A DNA stretch of 64,000 nucleotides from the NCBI GenBank assembly GCA_036365145.1, contig JAEOAD010002373.1, forward strand, positions 124,001 through 188,000, in the 5' to 3' direction. Under the pieces are notes generated by a model. The model was not told the DNA's origin. It was given only the letters and a program-made list of their open reading frames with translations, and made no database searches. This stretch comes from Orientallactaga sibirica. Its lineage: Eukaryota > Chordata > Mammalia > Rodentia > Dipodidae. The translations under genes were made by a program, and so were the position numbers. This document shows positions 43,530 to 54,570 of the stretch, one piece after another; positions within the stretch are counted from its first letter, which is position 1; the number at the start of each line of letters is the position of its first letter.

Positions 43530-43868
43530 TAGTTACTTTCTCCTCGCTGGGATAAAGCATCAGCCAAGAGCAGTTAATGGAAGGAAAGTATTTATTTTGG
43601 CTTACAGTCTCCAGGGGAAGGTGGATGATGCCAGGGGAAAGATGGCAGAGCAGAGGCTGGACATCATCTCTGCCACAGAGGGCTGACAAAAGCAGCAGAA
43701 GCGTGAGCCAACTGACACTGGTCCAATCCAGCAGCACACCTCCTCCAGGAAGGCTCCATGTCACACCTCCTCCAGGAAGCTGCACGTCCCATACTGCCAT
43801 CAGTTGGGATCCAAGCACTCAAAAATCATGAGTTTATGGGAAACCCCGAATTCAAGGCAACACACCCT
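43530..43868 (-). mobile_element. MaLR-like LTR, antisense, nested
   Basis: GTAGTTACTTTCTCCTCGCTG to CCGAATTCAAGGCAACACA. It contains a 28-bp tandem duplication (CACACCTCCTCCAGGAAG at about 43736 and 43764). It lies inside the second LTR and beside the B1. Confidence 0.75.
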
Positions 43869-43969
43869 CTAAAATATCTGCTCAATTAATCCCTTTCCTT
43901 CCATAAGCTGTCTCTGGTTGGGTATTTTGTCACAGCAATGAGAAAATAGCTCATATACCTGGCTATACC

Positions 43970-44535
43970 TCATATACAGGGACAAGGAATTAGGATCTGC
44001 TAGGTGACTAGATGTGGGAATAACCAGGCAGAGCACAAAGTACAAGTTACACAGCAGATAAGACACTTAGAGTAAGCATGCACTCAAGGTCACTCTATGT
44101 TATCAAGTCAGCAAAATTCACCATCCCCTAACTCACCGATCTGTCAACTGAGAGAGCTTGATAAGGAATGAGAGTCAAATAGCAACATACTGTTTGAAGG
44201 GAAAGTGTAAGGAGAGCAACTGAAAAGTAAACCAATGGCTTAACAAAATAGTGACATACTTTTTCCAATAATGTGCTCAGAGAGTGGCTTGCTGGGTGAG
44301 TAACTTGCCCACTTTTTTTCACAAGGAGAGGAATACATTTCTGAGCAAAGTTTTGAACTGTCCTTAGGACTATTAGGGACCAGCCAAGACACAGTTAGTG
44401 TTGCACAAGGCAAGTGGAGCATCATGAATGAGTACCAACACGAGAAGCTGTTGGCTGAGCCTCCTTGGTCCGTGTACCCCACTCGTTCTCTCATAGTCAT
44501 CATTAATGTAATATGAGCCTAATCCCTAGGATGTC
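43970..44535. other. Unassigned block with minus-strand open frame
   Basis: Unlike its neighbours this 560-bp block shows no repeat I recognise. The minus strand has an 87-codon ATG frame (44240-44503) of mixed, protein-like composition with six cysteines, and a second 64-codon frame overlaps it (44128-44322). I recognise no domain and see no splice sites that would place it in a gene. It could be an exon or pseudogene fragment, but equally chance. Confidence 0.3.
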
Positions 44536-44540
44536 AAACA

Positions 44541-44637
<97 letters not shown>
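44541..44637. repeat. (TATC)n microsatellite, about 24 units
   Basis: Uninterrupted TATC repeats over about 97 bp, the longest perfect tetranucleotide run of the window and likely to be length-variable. Confidence 0.98.
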
Positions 44638-44638
<1 letters not shown>

Positions 44639-44737
44639 CTATCATCTACCTATTTAATCTTTCTATATATGTATATATGTTACAATGTCAAATTTTAAAA
44701 AAGCCATAAGGCAATATTTATAAAAATCAGTAAAGGA

Positions 44738-44890
44738 GCCGGATGTGGTGGCACATGCCTTTAATCCCAGCATCTTCAGGAGGCAGAGGTAGTAGGACTG
44801 CAGTGAGATCGAGGCCACCCTGAGACTACATAGTGAATTCCAGGTCAGCCTGGGATAGTGAGACCATACCTCAAAAAAAAAAAAAAAATA
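44738..44890 (+). mobile_element. B1 SINE
   Basis: GCCGGATGTGGTGGCACATG to a 17-bp A tail. AGTAAAGG flanks it on both sides (about 44729 and 44891). Confidence 0.94.
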
Positions 44891-44898
44891 GTAAAGGT

Positions 44899-45105
44899 GT
44901 TGGAGAGATGGCTTAGTGGTTAAGGCACATGCCTGCAAAGTCTAAGGACCCAAGTTCAATTCTTCAGGTCCCACGTAAGCCAGATGAACATGGTAGCACA
45001 TGCATCTGGAGTTTGTTTGCAGTGGCTAGAGGCCCTGGCATGCCCATTCTCACTCTCTCTCTCTCTCCCTCTCTCTGTCTCAAATAAATAAATAAATAAA
45101 TAAAA
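44899..45105 (+). mobile_element. DIP-like SINE
   Basis: TGTTGGAGAGATGGCTTAGTG to an (AAAT)n tail. ATAAAAATCA left of the B1 and right of this SINE suggests the SINE inserted first and the B1 then landed in its left flank. Confidence 0.94.
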
Positions 45106-45109
45106 ATCA

Positions 45110-45680
45110 AATCTTAAAAGAATTTAAAATATTGGTAAAGAAAGTTCTTAAATGTTGAGTATTATTTGATTATCTCCATAATACATTTAATTGATTTGTG
45201 ATAAATTTTTTAAACTATGAAAAAACTTCACAACTTTCCTGACTATAGCATCAATTTACAAATGTACCTATTTTTATATTATTAATGGTTAATTATAATA
45301 AATATGAGATGTTATTCATACTACAAAATAAAAAAAGAGCATAATCTCAAAACTGTCTCATTGCTAATTCTATGGTTAAAATGTGAAATTAATATTTTTT
45401 CTTTCATTTTCAATGATTTTGGACTCCTTTTAAACCATTTCTTTTTTTATTGTTTCTCCATGATGATGATAAATCAGATTAGACTTGCTAAAGTAGAAAT
45501 GTTCACACTTCCTATGAAGTCTCATCTTTCCTTCAGATTGGATGTAACACACTTCTTTGCAATATATTCTGGTGGAATTAAATTCAAACTTCAAATGTAT
45601 TTCTTTTTACATTTATTACAGCAACTTTAAAGGAAATTTGGCACTTTTATCTCACTAAGATGGAAAATAAAGTATTTCTT
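45110..45680. other. Unique AT-rich sequence
   Basis: No repeat. The 108-codon frame at 45304-45630 (+) is Phe/Leu/Ile-rich from AT-rich DNA, with no recognisable motif. Confidence 0.5.
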
Positions 45681-45699
45681 AAAAAGTTATCTATTTTTG

Positions 45700-45927
45700 G
45701 TCTTACACACGTATGCTGTCTTCGACAGTAGGGTCTTACCATTAACCTTTGGTGGGTCACCAAGTACTCTGACAGAAGTCTGTCTTTTTTGGGAAACCTT
45801 GTAGGTGTTTCAGATCAACAGCTCATTATGGAAGTTAACCCCTTGCTGGCACTGGGAGTTATAAGTCTGCACCTAGGAAGGTGAGGGAGGAAAAAGATAT
45901 ATAATGTAAAAGAGAAAGTGAGTATAG

Positions 45928-45983
<56 letters not shown>

Positions 45984-46970
45984 GGAGAGAGAAGAGAAAG
46001 AGAAGCAGGACAAGATTAAAGTTGGCCTTCATCATGTTCTCTCCAGGTTCCTGTGGTTCGAGTATTCCCTCCGTAGGCCTGCTGAAGGATCACTGTTTTA
46101 GCCTGTTGTCCAGAGTAAAGGGTTTTGTATTATTTTTCCCTTTTGGGTCCCAATTTGTATCCCCCTTGTCCTCCCTCCCACCCTCTGATTCCCTCCCACC
46201 ATTACCCTCCCTCCATCCCACCCTCCTTCTTGTCTCGTCCTCAGAGTGTTTATTAGGTTTGGCCACATGTCACGTGGAATCCGGTTAGGGGCGACAGATA
46301 AATGAGACCATGCGACGATTATCTTTTTGTGCTTGGGTGAGCTCACTGAGGATGATCTGTTCCATGTTTGACCATTTTTTTCAAATTTCCTTATTTCATC
46401 TTTCCTTACTGCTACGTAGAATTCCATAGTATAGATATACCACATCTTTGTTATCCATTCATCTAGTGATGGACACCTGGGTTGATTCCAGCTCTTTGCT
46501 ATTATGAATTGAGCAGCTATAAACATGGTTGAGCAAATGTTTCTGATCTGAGGCTTGGGGCCTTTAGGGTAAATGCCCAATAAGGGAATAACTGGATCCA
46601 TTGGTAAGTCTATGGCCATCCTTTTCAATAGTCTCCATATAGCTGTCCATAGTGGTTGAACCATTTTACATTCCCACCAACAGTGAAGACTTGTTCCTAT
46701 TTCTCCACAGCCTCGCCAGCATTTGTTTTCATTGTTTTTTTTAATGTTAGCCATCCTTACTGGGGTAAGGTGGAATCTCATTGTTGTTTTAATTTGCATT
46801 TCCCTGATGATTAGGGATGTTGAACATTTTCTTAAATGTGTGTTTGCTATTTGTATTTCTTCCTCTGAGAACTCCTGTGCAGTTCTCTGCCCCACTTTGT
46901 GAGTGGGTTGATTGGTGATTTATTGTTTGTTTTTTGGATTCTAGAAAGTTCTTTGTAGATTCTAAAAATT
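45700..46970 (-). mobile_element. Twin-primed L1, inverted 5' segment
   Basis: This is the left half of one L1 insertion bounded by the 19-bp duplication AAAAAGTTATCTATTTTTG (45681-45699 and 47966-47984). It runs antisense from mid 3'UTR (GGTCTTACACACGTATGCTG) into the ORF2 C-terminal region and stops near 46970, where orientation flips. It includes a long (GA)n tract (45928-45980). Confidence 0.95.
46285..46970 (-). pseudogene. L1 ORF2 C-terminal fragment in the inverted segment
   Basis: The window's longest open frame (265 codons, 46098-46895) overlaps this. It carries [18 protein letters not shown], then the cysteine block [18 protein letters not shown], then [15 protein letters not shown] and [16 protein letters not shown], the conserved C-terminal end of L1 ORF2p. 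An extra base in an A-run near 46375 shifts the frame, so the last about 100 codons of the open frame are not ORF2. The ancestral stop is at 46285-46287. Truncated, with no endonuclease or reverse-transcriptase domain. Confidence 0.93.
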
Positions 46971-47965
46971 CTCCCAAGACAGGCCTGTGTGACCCACCAA
47001 AGGTTAAAGACCAAACACAGAGAGACCTGGTGTGAGACCAAACACAGAGAATCTGCCCAGAATCTGGAAGAAGGTCAGTCCCCAGACAGTTAGCGAGTCT
47101 AGTACCAGAGGGTGCTACATGAGCAACTGGGGGAAAATGTCTGACATTGGTCCAAACAACTTGCAGTCTAAGATACCCAGCAGGAAACAATCTGACGTAA
47201 TGCTCATACAAGTGCAGTAGTGGCAAACAGCCATGGGGGGTAACCAACTGTTCTTGATTTGGCTAATAAATCCATTCAGTGGAGTGGAACTCATTGCTGG
47301 AACTGGGAAATAAGTCAAAGCCATGTACAAAAAATGAGCTCAGTCTCCAAGATCTAGTGGCCACCAAATGTGTAGGCTAGAAGAGAGCCAATGCATATAA
47401 AGTTCCCTCCAAAACATATATGGTTATCCCTTCTATCTAGTACTAACTTCTCTCTCCGTTGGAGAATTTGCTTATCTCTTTTCAGGTGGACAGTGAACCT
47501 GAAGGGAGGATCAGCTAACCACACCTCACCAGCTGAAACCATAGAACAACGCAGGGAAGGGCAAGAATACAGCGCTCAAGGCGATCACAACACCAGAAAA
47601 AGGCTGAAGGAGATAAATACAGAGAACATCCAACTCCAGTCATTAGCCAGATATCCAGAGACACAGAGGCTCCCAAAACCTCATCAAGGAAGCAGAACTA
47701 AAATGACCCCAATGTGGCTCAGGGAAACTCGCGGAAGAGGGGGCGGAAAGATTGTTAGAGTCACAAGTTGGGGCATTATGCACAGAGACTGGGGCCTATC
47801 CACCAGAACTCTTGAGCAAACTCACAATGCATGATAAACATTCCCCATTGATGAGGGCCCCTTTGAAAGTGGGAGGAAGGGGAGGAGGACAATGGAACCA
47901 ATACTATGAATGTAAAATCAGAATAATATAAATAAAAAATATATATTGATAAAAAAAAAAGAAAA
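46971..47965 (+). mobile_element. Twin-primed L1, 3' segment in sense
   Basis: It starts about GGCCTGTGTGACCCACCAAAG and runs through the shared 3'UTR to GTAAAATCAGAATAATATAA and a poly-A tail with one G. Near the joint it lacks about 40 bp present at 13150-13190 and repeats GAGACCAAACACAGAGA. The 147-codon frame at 47391-47834 lies wholly in 3'UTR. Confidence 0.95.
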
Positions 47966-47984
47966 AAAAAGTTATCTATTTTTG

Positions 47985-48639
47985 TTGATTTTAAATTGCT
48001 CCCTTCAAAACATTAAAATTTAAGTTTATATCATCTATGGCTCTTTTACAAAAACAGTCACTTGAATTTTGCCAGGAATTTACTCTTAATTACACTTACT
48101 TACCGATTAATCTTTTCACATGAACTGTTTATAGAAATTGGTGATTTCAAAAAGTGGCACAAAAGACTGTTTATAATAAAACAAAGACATTATAATATAC
48201 TCAAGTCTATCATTTTAATCACACTTAATAGTGTTTAAAATGATTTGACATCTTGTTGATTATTCGAACATTAAACTGAACAATATTTATATCCACATAC
48301 TTAAGTTTAGACAAGAACCACTGGGAGGTCTTTTTTCTTTTGTCTGAAATTTTTAGTGTTTATTTTCTTTATATGTTAATACAAAATGTTCTTAATGTAG
48401 AAATTTTGCAACACTTATTTGTAAAACAATTATAGTCAGTGTATTTTAGAGCTTTCAACATAACTTCCCCATCACTTCTAGGTGGAGTCGTCAGGTTTTT
48501 TTCGTATCTTTGTATTAGAAATCTCCTCAACTTTATTGTCAATATTCTTAGTTGCCCACCAGAACTAGTTAGTAAGAACATAGTGCTAAAAACATCACCA
48601 CATGTTTTGGTTGTTGGACACTGAGAAATCAAGTGGGAA
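47985..48639. other. Unique AT-rich sequence, no gene seen
   Basis: Two complementary frames (48369-48632 minus and 48439-48624 plus) have no recognisable features. Confidence 0.5.
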
Positions 48640-50385
48640 CTGAGTTGGAAGCCTCTTCCCTCCTGGATAGTGTCACAGTGATGGAAAGTGCTCAGCAGGC
48701 TTCTGGGGAAGTCAGGTCACCAGTAGTCTTACCTAGCAGTGGGCTATGAGAGCTATATAATTGAATAGCCAGGCAAGATGTGCCCACTGGTGCAATAGTG
48801 GCATGACCTTTTATGGATGTAACCAACTGCTTTTTGATTGGATTTGAGGCCCACTCCATGGGAGGTCATTCATACCTGGTACTGAAAACCTAGTCAAAAG
48901 GCTCTGGCCCTGGAAGGGAAGCTACTACTGTTGTTTAGCTAATTGTATGTTTGTGTCCATCAAAAATTGCCCCTCTAAATGTATATATGCTTATGTTCAT
49001 AGATTAGTGCTGTTGTTACTTTTTTTTTTATCAATATATATTTTTTATTTATATTATTCTGATTTTACATTCATAGTATTGGTTCCATTGTCCTCCTCCC
49101 CTTCCTCCCACTTTCAAAGGGGCCCTCATCAATGGGGAATGTTTATCATGCATTGTGAGTTTGCTCAAGAGTTCTGGTGGATAGGCCCCAGTCTCTGTGC
49201 ATATTGCCCCAACTTGTGACTCTAACAATCTTTCCGCCCCCTCTTCCGCGAGTTTCCCTGAGCCACATTGGGGTCATTTTAGTTCTGCTTCCTTGATGAG
49301 GTTTTGGGAGCCTCTGTGTCTCTGGATATCTGGCTAATGACTGGAGTTGGATGTTCTCTGTATTTATCTCCTTCAGCCTTTTTCTGGTGTTGTGATCGCC
49401 TTGAGCGCTGTATTCTTGCCCTTCCCCTGCGTTGTTCTATGGTTTCAGCTGGTGAGGTGTGGTTAGCTGATCCTCCCTTCAGGTTCGTTGTGCACCTGAA
49501 AAGAGATAAGCAAATTCTCCAACGGAGAGAGAAGTTAGTACTAAATAGAAGGGATAACCATATATGTTTTGGAGGGAACTTTATATGCATTGGCTCTCTT
49601 CTAGCCCACATTTGGTGGCCACTAGATCTTGGAGACTGAGCTCATTTTTTGTACATGGCTTTGACTTATTTCCCAGTTCCAGCAATGAGTTCCATTCCAC
49701 TGAATGGATTTATTAGCCAAATCAAGAGCAGTTGGTAACCCACCATGGCTGTTTGCCATTACTGCACTTGTATGAGCATTACGTCAGATGGTTTCCTGCT
49801 GGGTATCTTAGACTGCAAGTTGTTTGGACCAATGTCAGACATTTTCCCCCAGTTGCTCATGTAGCACCCTCTGGTACTAGACTCGCTAACTGTCTGGGGA
49901 TGTTGTTACTTTTGATCAGAGAAACTTCTTTCTGCAGATGGCAGTGACACTTGGGGAGACTTAAAAGTTATCAAAATGCTAAGAGTAAAAGACTTTTAGT
50001 GCTCAGTGCTAAATGAGACAAATATAACACCCCCTCCAAGGCTCAGGGACAATGTGGAAGAAAAGGCACAAAGAATGGAAGAGCCAGAGGATGAGGAGGA
50101 GTGTTTTAGAATTCTGTCTTCCAGACATGAAGTGGCTGTTGCATTCATAACCTTATAGTGTATGTTGTTACTTGTTTAAGCCCTGCAAAATACAGGATCC
50201 ATTGACATCCTGTCATGGATGGAAGAAGATAACATCAAGTCAAAGAGGTACTGCTAGGAAAGAAGAAGGGGGTCATTGGAAGAGGAATGGGGGAAGGGGC
50301 AAGAGAAGGTAAGGGGAGGAGATTATGATCAAAATACATCATATACATATATGAATACTGCCAAAAACATCTTAAGAAATCACCC
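48640..50385 (+). mobile_element. Lx-like L1 3'UTR, sense, split by a younger L1
   Basis: Left part 48640-49023: TGGTGCAATAGTGGCATGAC, TAACCAACTGCTTTTTGATT, GAGGCCCACTCCATGGGAGG. Right part 49901-50385: TCAGAGAAACTTCTTTCTGC, CCCCCTCCAAGGCTCAGGGA, GGAGGAGATTATGATCAAAA. Together they match the mouse Lx 3'UTR in order as recalled, and the text is continuous once the inserted L1 and one duplication copy are set aside. Confidence 0.88.
49024..49900 (-). mobile_element. L1 3'UTR, antisense, inserted into Lx-like L1
   Basis: About 880 bp of the same 3'UTR as at 12.3 and 47 kb, from a poly-T start to CTGTCTGGGGA, where it is 5' truncated. A perfect 13-bp duplication TGTTGTTACTTTT flanks it at 49011-49023 and 49901-49913. 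Confidence 0.96.
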
Positions 50386-50399
50386 AAACTTCTAGTGAT

Positions 50400-50615
50400 T
50401 TTAAACTGTTTTATTGCTCACGATTCAGTAGGTTTGGAATCCAGACAGAACTTGGAGATGATGTGTTGGTTGGCCTGGTTCCATCGGGGCTGCAGGATCC
50501 CATGTGGCTTTTTGTGTTTCTAGGGCCTTGGTGCTGAATGCCAATAGAGGGTGTCTTATCACCGTTCACATGGTCTCTTCCAATTTCAATTGTCCTATTT
50601 GAGTTTCCATTAAAG
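50400..50615 (+). mobile_element. Possible ancient mammalian repeat
   Basis: TTTTATTGCTCACGATTCAG, GCTGCAGGATCCCATGTGGC, GGGCCTTGGTGCTGAATGCC and CACATGGTCTCTTCC follow a mammalian repeat I recall but cannot name. The right end is cut by the B1. Confidence 0.4.
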
Positions 50616-50625
50616 GTGAATTCTG

Positions 50626-50791
50626 GCCGGGCGTGGTGGCGCACGCCTTTAATCCCAGCACTCGGGAGGCAGAGGTAGGAGGATTGCTATGAGTTCGAGG
50701 CCGCCCTGAGACTACATAGTGAATTCCAGGTCAGCCTGAGCTAAAGTGAGACCCTACCTCAAAAAACCAAAAAAAAAAAAAAAAAAAAAAA
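50626..50791 (+). mobile_element. B1 SINE, near consensus
   Basis: GCCGGGCGTGGTGGCGCACG with intact CpGs, ending in a 30-bp A tail. GTGAATTCTG is duplicated at 50616-50625 and 50792-50801. One of the youngest B1s here. Confidence 0.98.
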
Positions 50792-50801
50792 GTGAATTCT
50801 G

Positions 50802-52734
50802 AATGAATAAAAGTCAAAGTTGAAAGACCTCTTAAGACACAGACTATAATTGCACATAGTTGTGTCTATCCCATTCTTCTAGATAGGCAAATCGTAAAGA
50901 TGTCTTTGATTCAGGGACAGTGGAAATAGACTCTCCCCCTCGATGGGGGGAGTGATGCAGTCACATTGAAAAGGGATAGTTTGGAAAGGAGGGACTTTTG
51001 CATTTGTTTTGAGAAAATAATATACCATAAATATACAGGAATAAATTCCATCTCTAACATTACTACTATGTGCCTCTCTGCCCAAATTGTAGCTCAAATC
51101 CTACCAGGCCTTATTGTATTATTGTCTTATTGTATGAAAGTCTATATCCTTGTATGTCTGTTTGCTAGCTGCTGGATGGGTGCTAGCTGAAATGACTGGG
51201 GCATCATCTGCCCTTCAGACCTCTGGTAGTTTGATGTGGTTCGTAGTATGCCTTCCAAACTGGATGAATGTAAGTGAACATTTAGTAATACCAGGACATT
51301 TATTTTTCAAACATGTTTACTGTGTGCCAGGTATTGATATGCAAATAAAGACAAATTGATGTTTTTTTACACTATGGTGTTTGACTTACTGGTCACAACT
51401 CTTCATTCCCCTTCAGTGATACCATGAATCCAGTCTTGCCCTGGTTGTGTATGCCATGTGTGAAGGATGTTTCTCTGCTTCTCTGAAGACAAGTTTGCCC
51501 ATGTGTATTACATTTGCCAAAAGAAAATGAGCAGCTCTGGGTGAAGCAATCATGTGAAATCTGTTTGTGCAGTGGGACTTTATTGATTTCCCTCCATCAC
51601 CATGAATGAAAAGTAGGCCCCAGATGAGATGTGTGTGTAGAACCTGGCAAGGGGAGAGCAGCCTGCCCCACAGCATAATGCAGAGCTGGCCGTGGAGCTA
51701 GCCTACACAGACCATAGATAGGTTGTTTATGTACATATAAAACTGTCTAGAAAAGTAATCTTCAGTCTTGGGCAGAAGAAGGCAACACAGATAAATAATT
51801 ACACTCTAGTGCATGTTGAAGAATAACAGATGTCTCTCCAGAAAAGAACTAGCCCCATTATCTGAGCATGTGTTTGTATGGCTTTTGTTGGAGCGATGAG
51901 GAAGATGTTCTAGAAAGGTGACAGTATGGTGAGTCACTAAAGGAAGGAGCAAATATAACAAGCTAAAAGCTCCAACCTTATGTGAGGAAAAAAAGCAAAA
52001 AAACAAAACAAAACAAAAAACAACCAAAAAACCAAAAAAAAAAAAAAAAACATATAAGCAGTTCATTGTACTCGGATGTGGAACAAATGGAGCAGTCCTG
52101 TTGTACCAAGAAATGTACACCTTCAAAGAGGTTTTGCAATGCATTCTAATTCCAAGTGATTGCTAAGTGGATAATAGGATTGACATGAACCTTGTTTCTC
52201 TGGCTAAACATTTTAGTGTACATGTCCTAGTAAAATTAATATGAGTACAGACGGCTTCATTGTTTCTGCCTTTACAAATGATGAAATTACATCTCAATCA
52301 AAGATTTCAATTGCACAACTGAAAAACGCATTATATTTGTAATGTGAAAGTAAAAAAAATGGTTAATTGAATATTAATGAAACGTAATATTATACCACAT
52401 GTTACTTTATATAAAGTCCCAGGTGGCTCTCCTTTCAAGTAGTAGCTGTGCTTGAAAAAAAAGACTGTAAATCAAATTATACTAGATATCATTATAAAGA
52501 TATCCCAAAAGGGAATCAGTTTTAGAAATACTGGTGTTTGTTTCATGAATATCATGTTTGGGCATTGATTTTACTTAAAAGCCATCTTTACCTTTATGTA
52601 GTTATATTTCAATATGATTCTTATTTTAGAATTAAAAGGGCCTTTCGATATTTTTTATTCCTAATTTAGACCGGAATTTCCTGGTCCCGCCCTTTCTTTG
52701 CAAAGAAAACGTGGGCATGTTTCTAAATTCTTTT
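50802..52734. other. Mostly unique sequence
   Basis: At 51275-51345 ATTTATTTTTCAAACATGTT and TACTGTGTGCCAGGTATTG look like an antisense MIR or L2 end. At 51985-52050 there is an A-rich tract of CAAAA units. No gene recognised. Confidence 0.45.
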
Positions 52735-52890
52735 GTACTTCAGAATCCCCAGTGTAAAGTGGAGAAATAGTTGTTAGTATACTAGGGCTTGTGGTTTTAA
52801 AGGAGATCTTACAGGGAAAAGTGCCCAACTTACTGTGCAACATACGGCAAGCACCCAATAAATGTTACTATTTACTGTTATTTTCATATT
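52735..52890 (+). mobile_element. MIR, sense
   Basis: It ends AAGCACCCAATAAATGTTAC followed by TATTTACTGTTATT, the typical MIR 3' end, with AAAGTGGAGAAATAG as the remnant of the core. Confidence 0.75.
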
Positions 52891-52934
52891 AACAGTGATG
52901 GCATAATTACTAATTATTATTGCTACTTAATCTT

Positions 52935-53020
52935 ATTCTTGAGGAAACAACAAACATAGAGAGACTAGGGGACTTGGCAAAGATGTGTGGTTAGCAGCTT
53001 CTGAACTTGAAAAAAATTTT
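52935..53020 (-). mobile_element. MIR, antisense
   Basis: GAGGAAACAACAAACATAGAG and GGGGACTTGGCAAAGATGTG reverse the MIR core. It lies 45 bp from the sense MIR and so forms an inverted pair. Confidence 0.65.
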
Positions 53021-53024
53021 GGTT

Positions 53025-54415
53025 CCTGAATTTCACACTAGTGCTTTTTCCTGCCCAAGGCTGCCCCTCTCACTGAGTTTTCAGAAATTCATGAGGAAAG
53101 TGAAGAAGGATTCTGGAAATTATTACATTCATGAAACTGCCTTGACACATACATGACCTTAATTACTAAATGTAAATAAATATCAAAAGAGTGAGCCATG
53201 GGCTTTTAAAAGGTGCAAACACAAACATTTTAATTCAAATAATTGCATTAGCATAACACTTTTTTTCCTGGGAATTCAACATCTTTGATACAAAGTTTGG
53301 TTTGCAGGTTTGAAGCTTGTGATCAAGTTCCAATGAAAGAGGCAGAAAGTTTCTATACAGAAAGATTGGGCCACTTTCCTAAGGTTAAGCAAAAGGCTGC
53401 TTTTGAGTATATTTAGAGTATAGCTGATGACACTTTCAATATTTTTTCTAAATGACTGCATACGGCCCTACTTCAATTTCATTATAGGTAAAATTAGAAA
53501 AGCTAAACATTAGCTCTTATGAAGAAATGCAATTTAATTTAATGTCATTAGAACCCCATGTAAAGTAATGAACAATTTGGAGCTGGCTTCACTGCTTCCC
53601 TACTGAATAAAACATGAGCCTTTAAACCTTCCAACTCTTTGCTCCCTGCCCTACCTGTTGAAGCTAACTTCTACTCATTAGCTCAGTCCTTTCCCAGTAT
53701 ATCATCTTAAGTACACATATGTATCCTATTAGCAGTAATGAATTAATAGAGTATTTGTGGTGATATGCTAGCAAAATTCAGTAAAAATTCTATTTGAACT
53801 TAATTCTGTGGGATATGAACATAACTCACAAAGGAGTACTGTGATGGAGAATAATTTGCCTACTGCTCTGGTTTGCAATTAATGAAAAGTCCTCAGGAAA
53901 TCCCAATTTCTGATTAAAGAGACTTGATTATGATTAATGTATCCAAATTAACTGGCAACACGGAAGGCACCTCATAATGATCCACATTGTTCCTCAGATC
54001 CTGAATTCCTAAGACTATTCATATCTGTGCCCTTCTCTCCCATGCTTAGCGATACACATTTGGTTTTAAAATTTTAGGTTTTGATTAGAGAGACAACAAT
54101 AATCCTTTATTTTTGCATGTAGAAAATGTTCAAAGTCTTATGAATTCTCTTTTCTCTTCCTCTTTAATTTTCTGTAAAATTAATATCCCTGGTATTATTT
54201 CCAGCAAGTTGTCATAAAACTAGGACATGAACTTTAAACGCACCTGATTATATAAGCATAGCCTCCTCTGGACTATGTACTCTTAGCCTCCTGTGGCACT
54301 TAGGAAAGTTTGGGAGTGTGGGAGTGGAACTAATGGCATGTTTTCAGGCAGCTATGGCATGGAAAGTACTCACTTACTTTTTGAATCTGATTACCTTATA
54401 AGTAAGGAAGAAAAT
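53025..54415. other. Repeat-poor AT-rich unique sequence
   Basis: No interspersed repeat recognised over 1.4 kb. TAATTA/ATTA-type motifs cluster near 53910-53960. No open frame of interest. Confidence 0.5.
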
Positions 54416-54419
54416 CCTT

Positions 54420-54570
54420 TTCTTATTGAGAACTTTAATGTATGAACATACTGTAATTTGATCATATGCCCATCCTATCATCTTTTATCTTTTTCCCTCT
54501 ACTCTCAATCCACTGAAGACCTTTCTCTTTCTAGGTAATTCTTCTTCTATTTTGTTGTCTCATTTCTTTT
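54420..54570 (-). mobile_element. L1-like 3' end, antisense, as at 33.3 kb
   Basis: TTATTGAGAACTTTAATGTA, CTGTAATTTGATCATATGCC: a second copy of the family at 33285-33575. Confidence 0.5.

Larger units (their letters stand above)
43105..43957 (+). mobile_element. Second MaLR-like LTR, interrupted
   Basis: It starts TGTGGTGGTTTGAATGTAAA and belongs to a different subfamily from its neighbour. It breaks near 43376, where a B1 and then an antisense LTR are inserted, and resumes at about 43870 (TCAATTAATCCCTTTCC, CACAGCAATGAGAAAATAG). The right flank is CCTGG (43958-43962), the same 5-mer as on its left (43100-43104). Confidence 0.75.

Noticed and set aside
44541..44637. Regular repeat as a CRISPR-like array
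   Set aside because: It is a tetranucleotide microsatellite without spacers, and the genome is mammalian.
46789..47247. 152-codon minus-strand frame and 147-codon frame at 47391-47834
   Set aside because: Both lie in L1 3'UTR or across the inversion joint of the twin-primed L1 and do not match ORF1 or ORF2.
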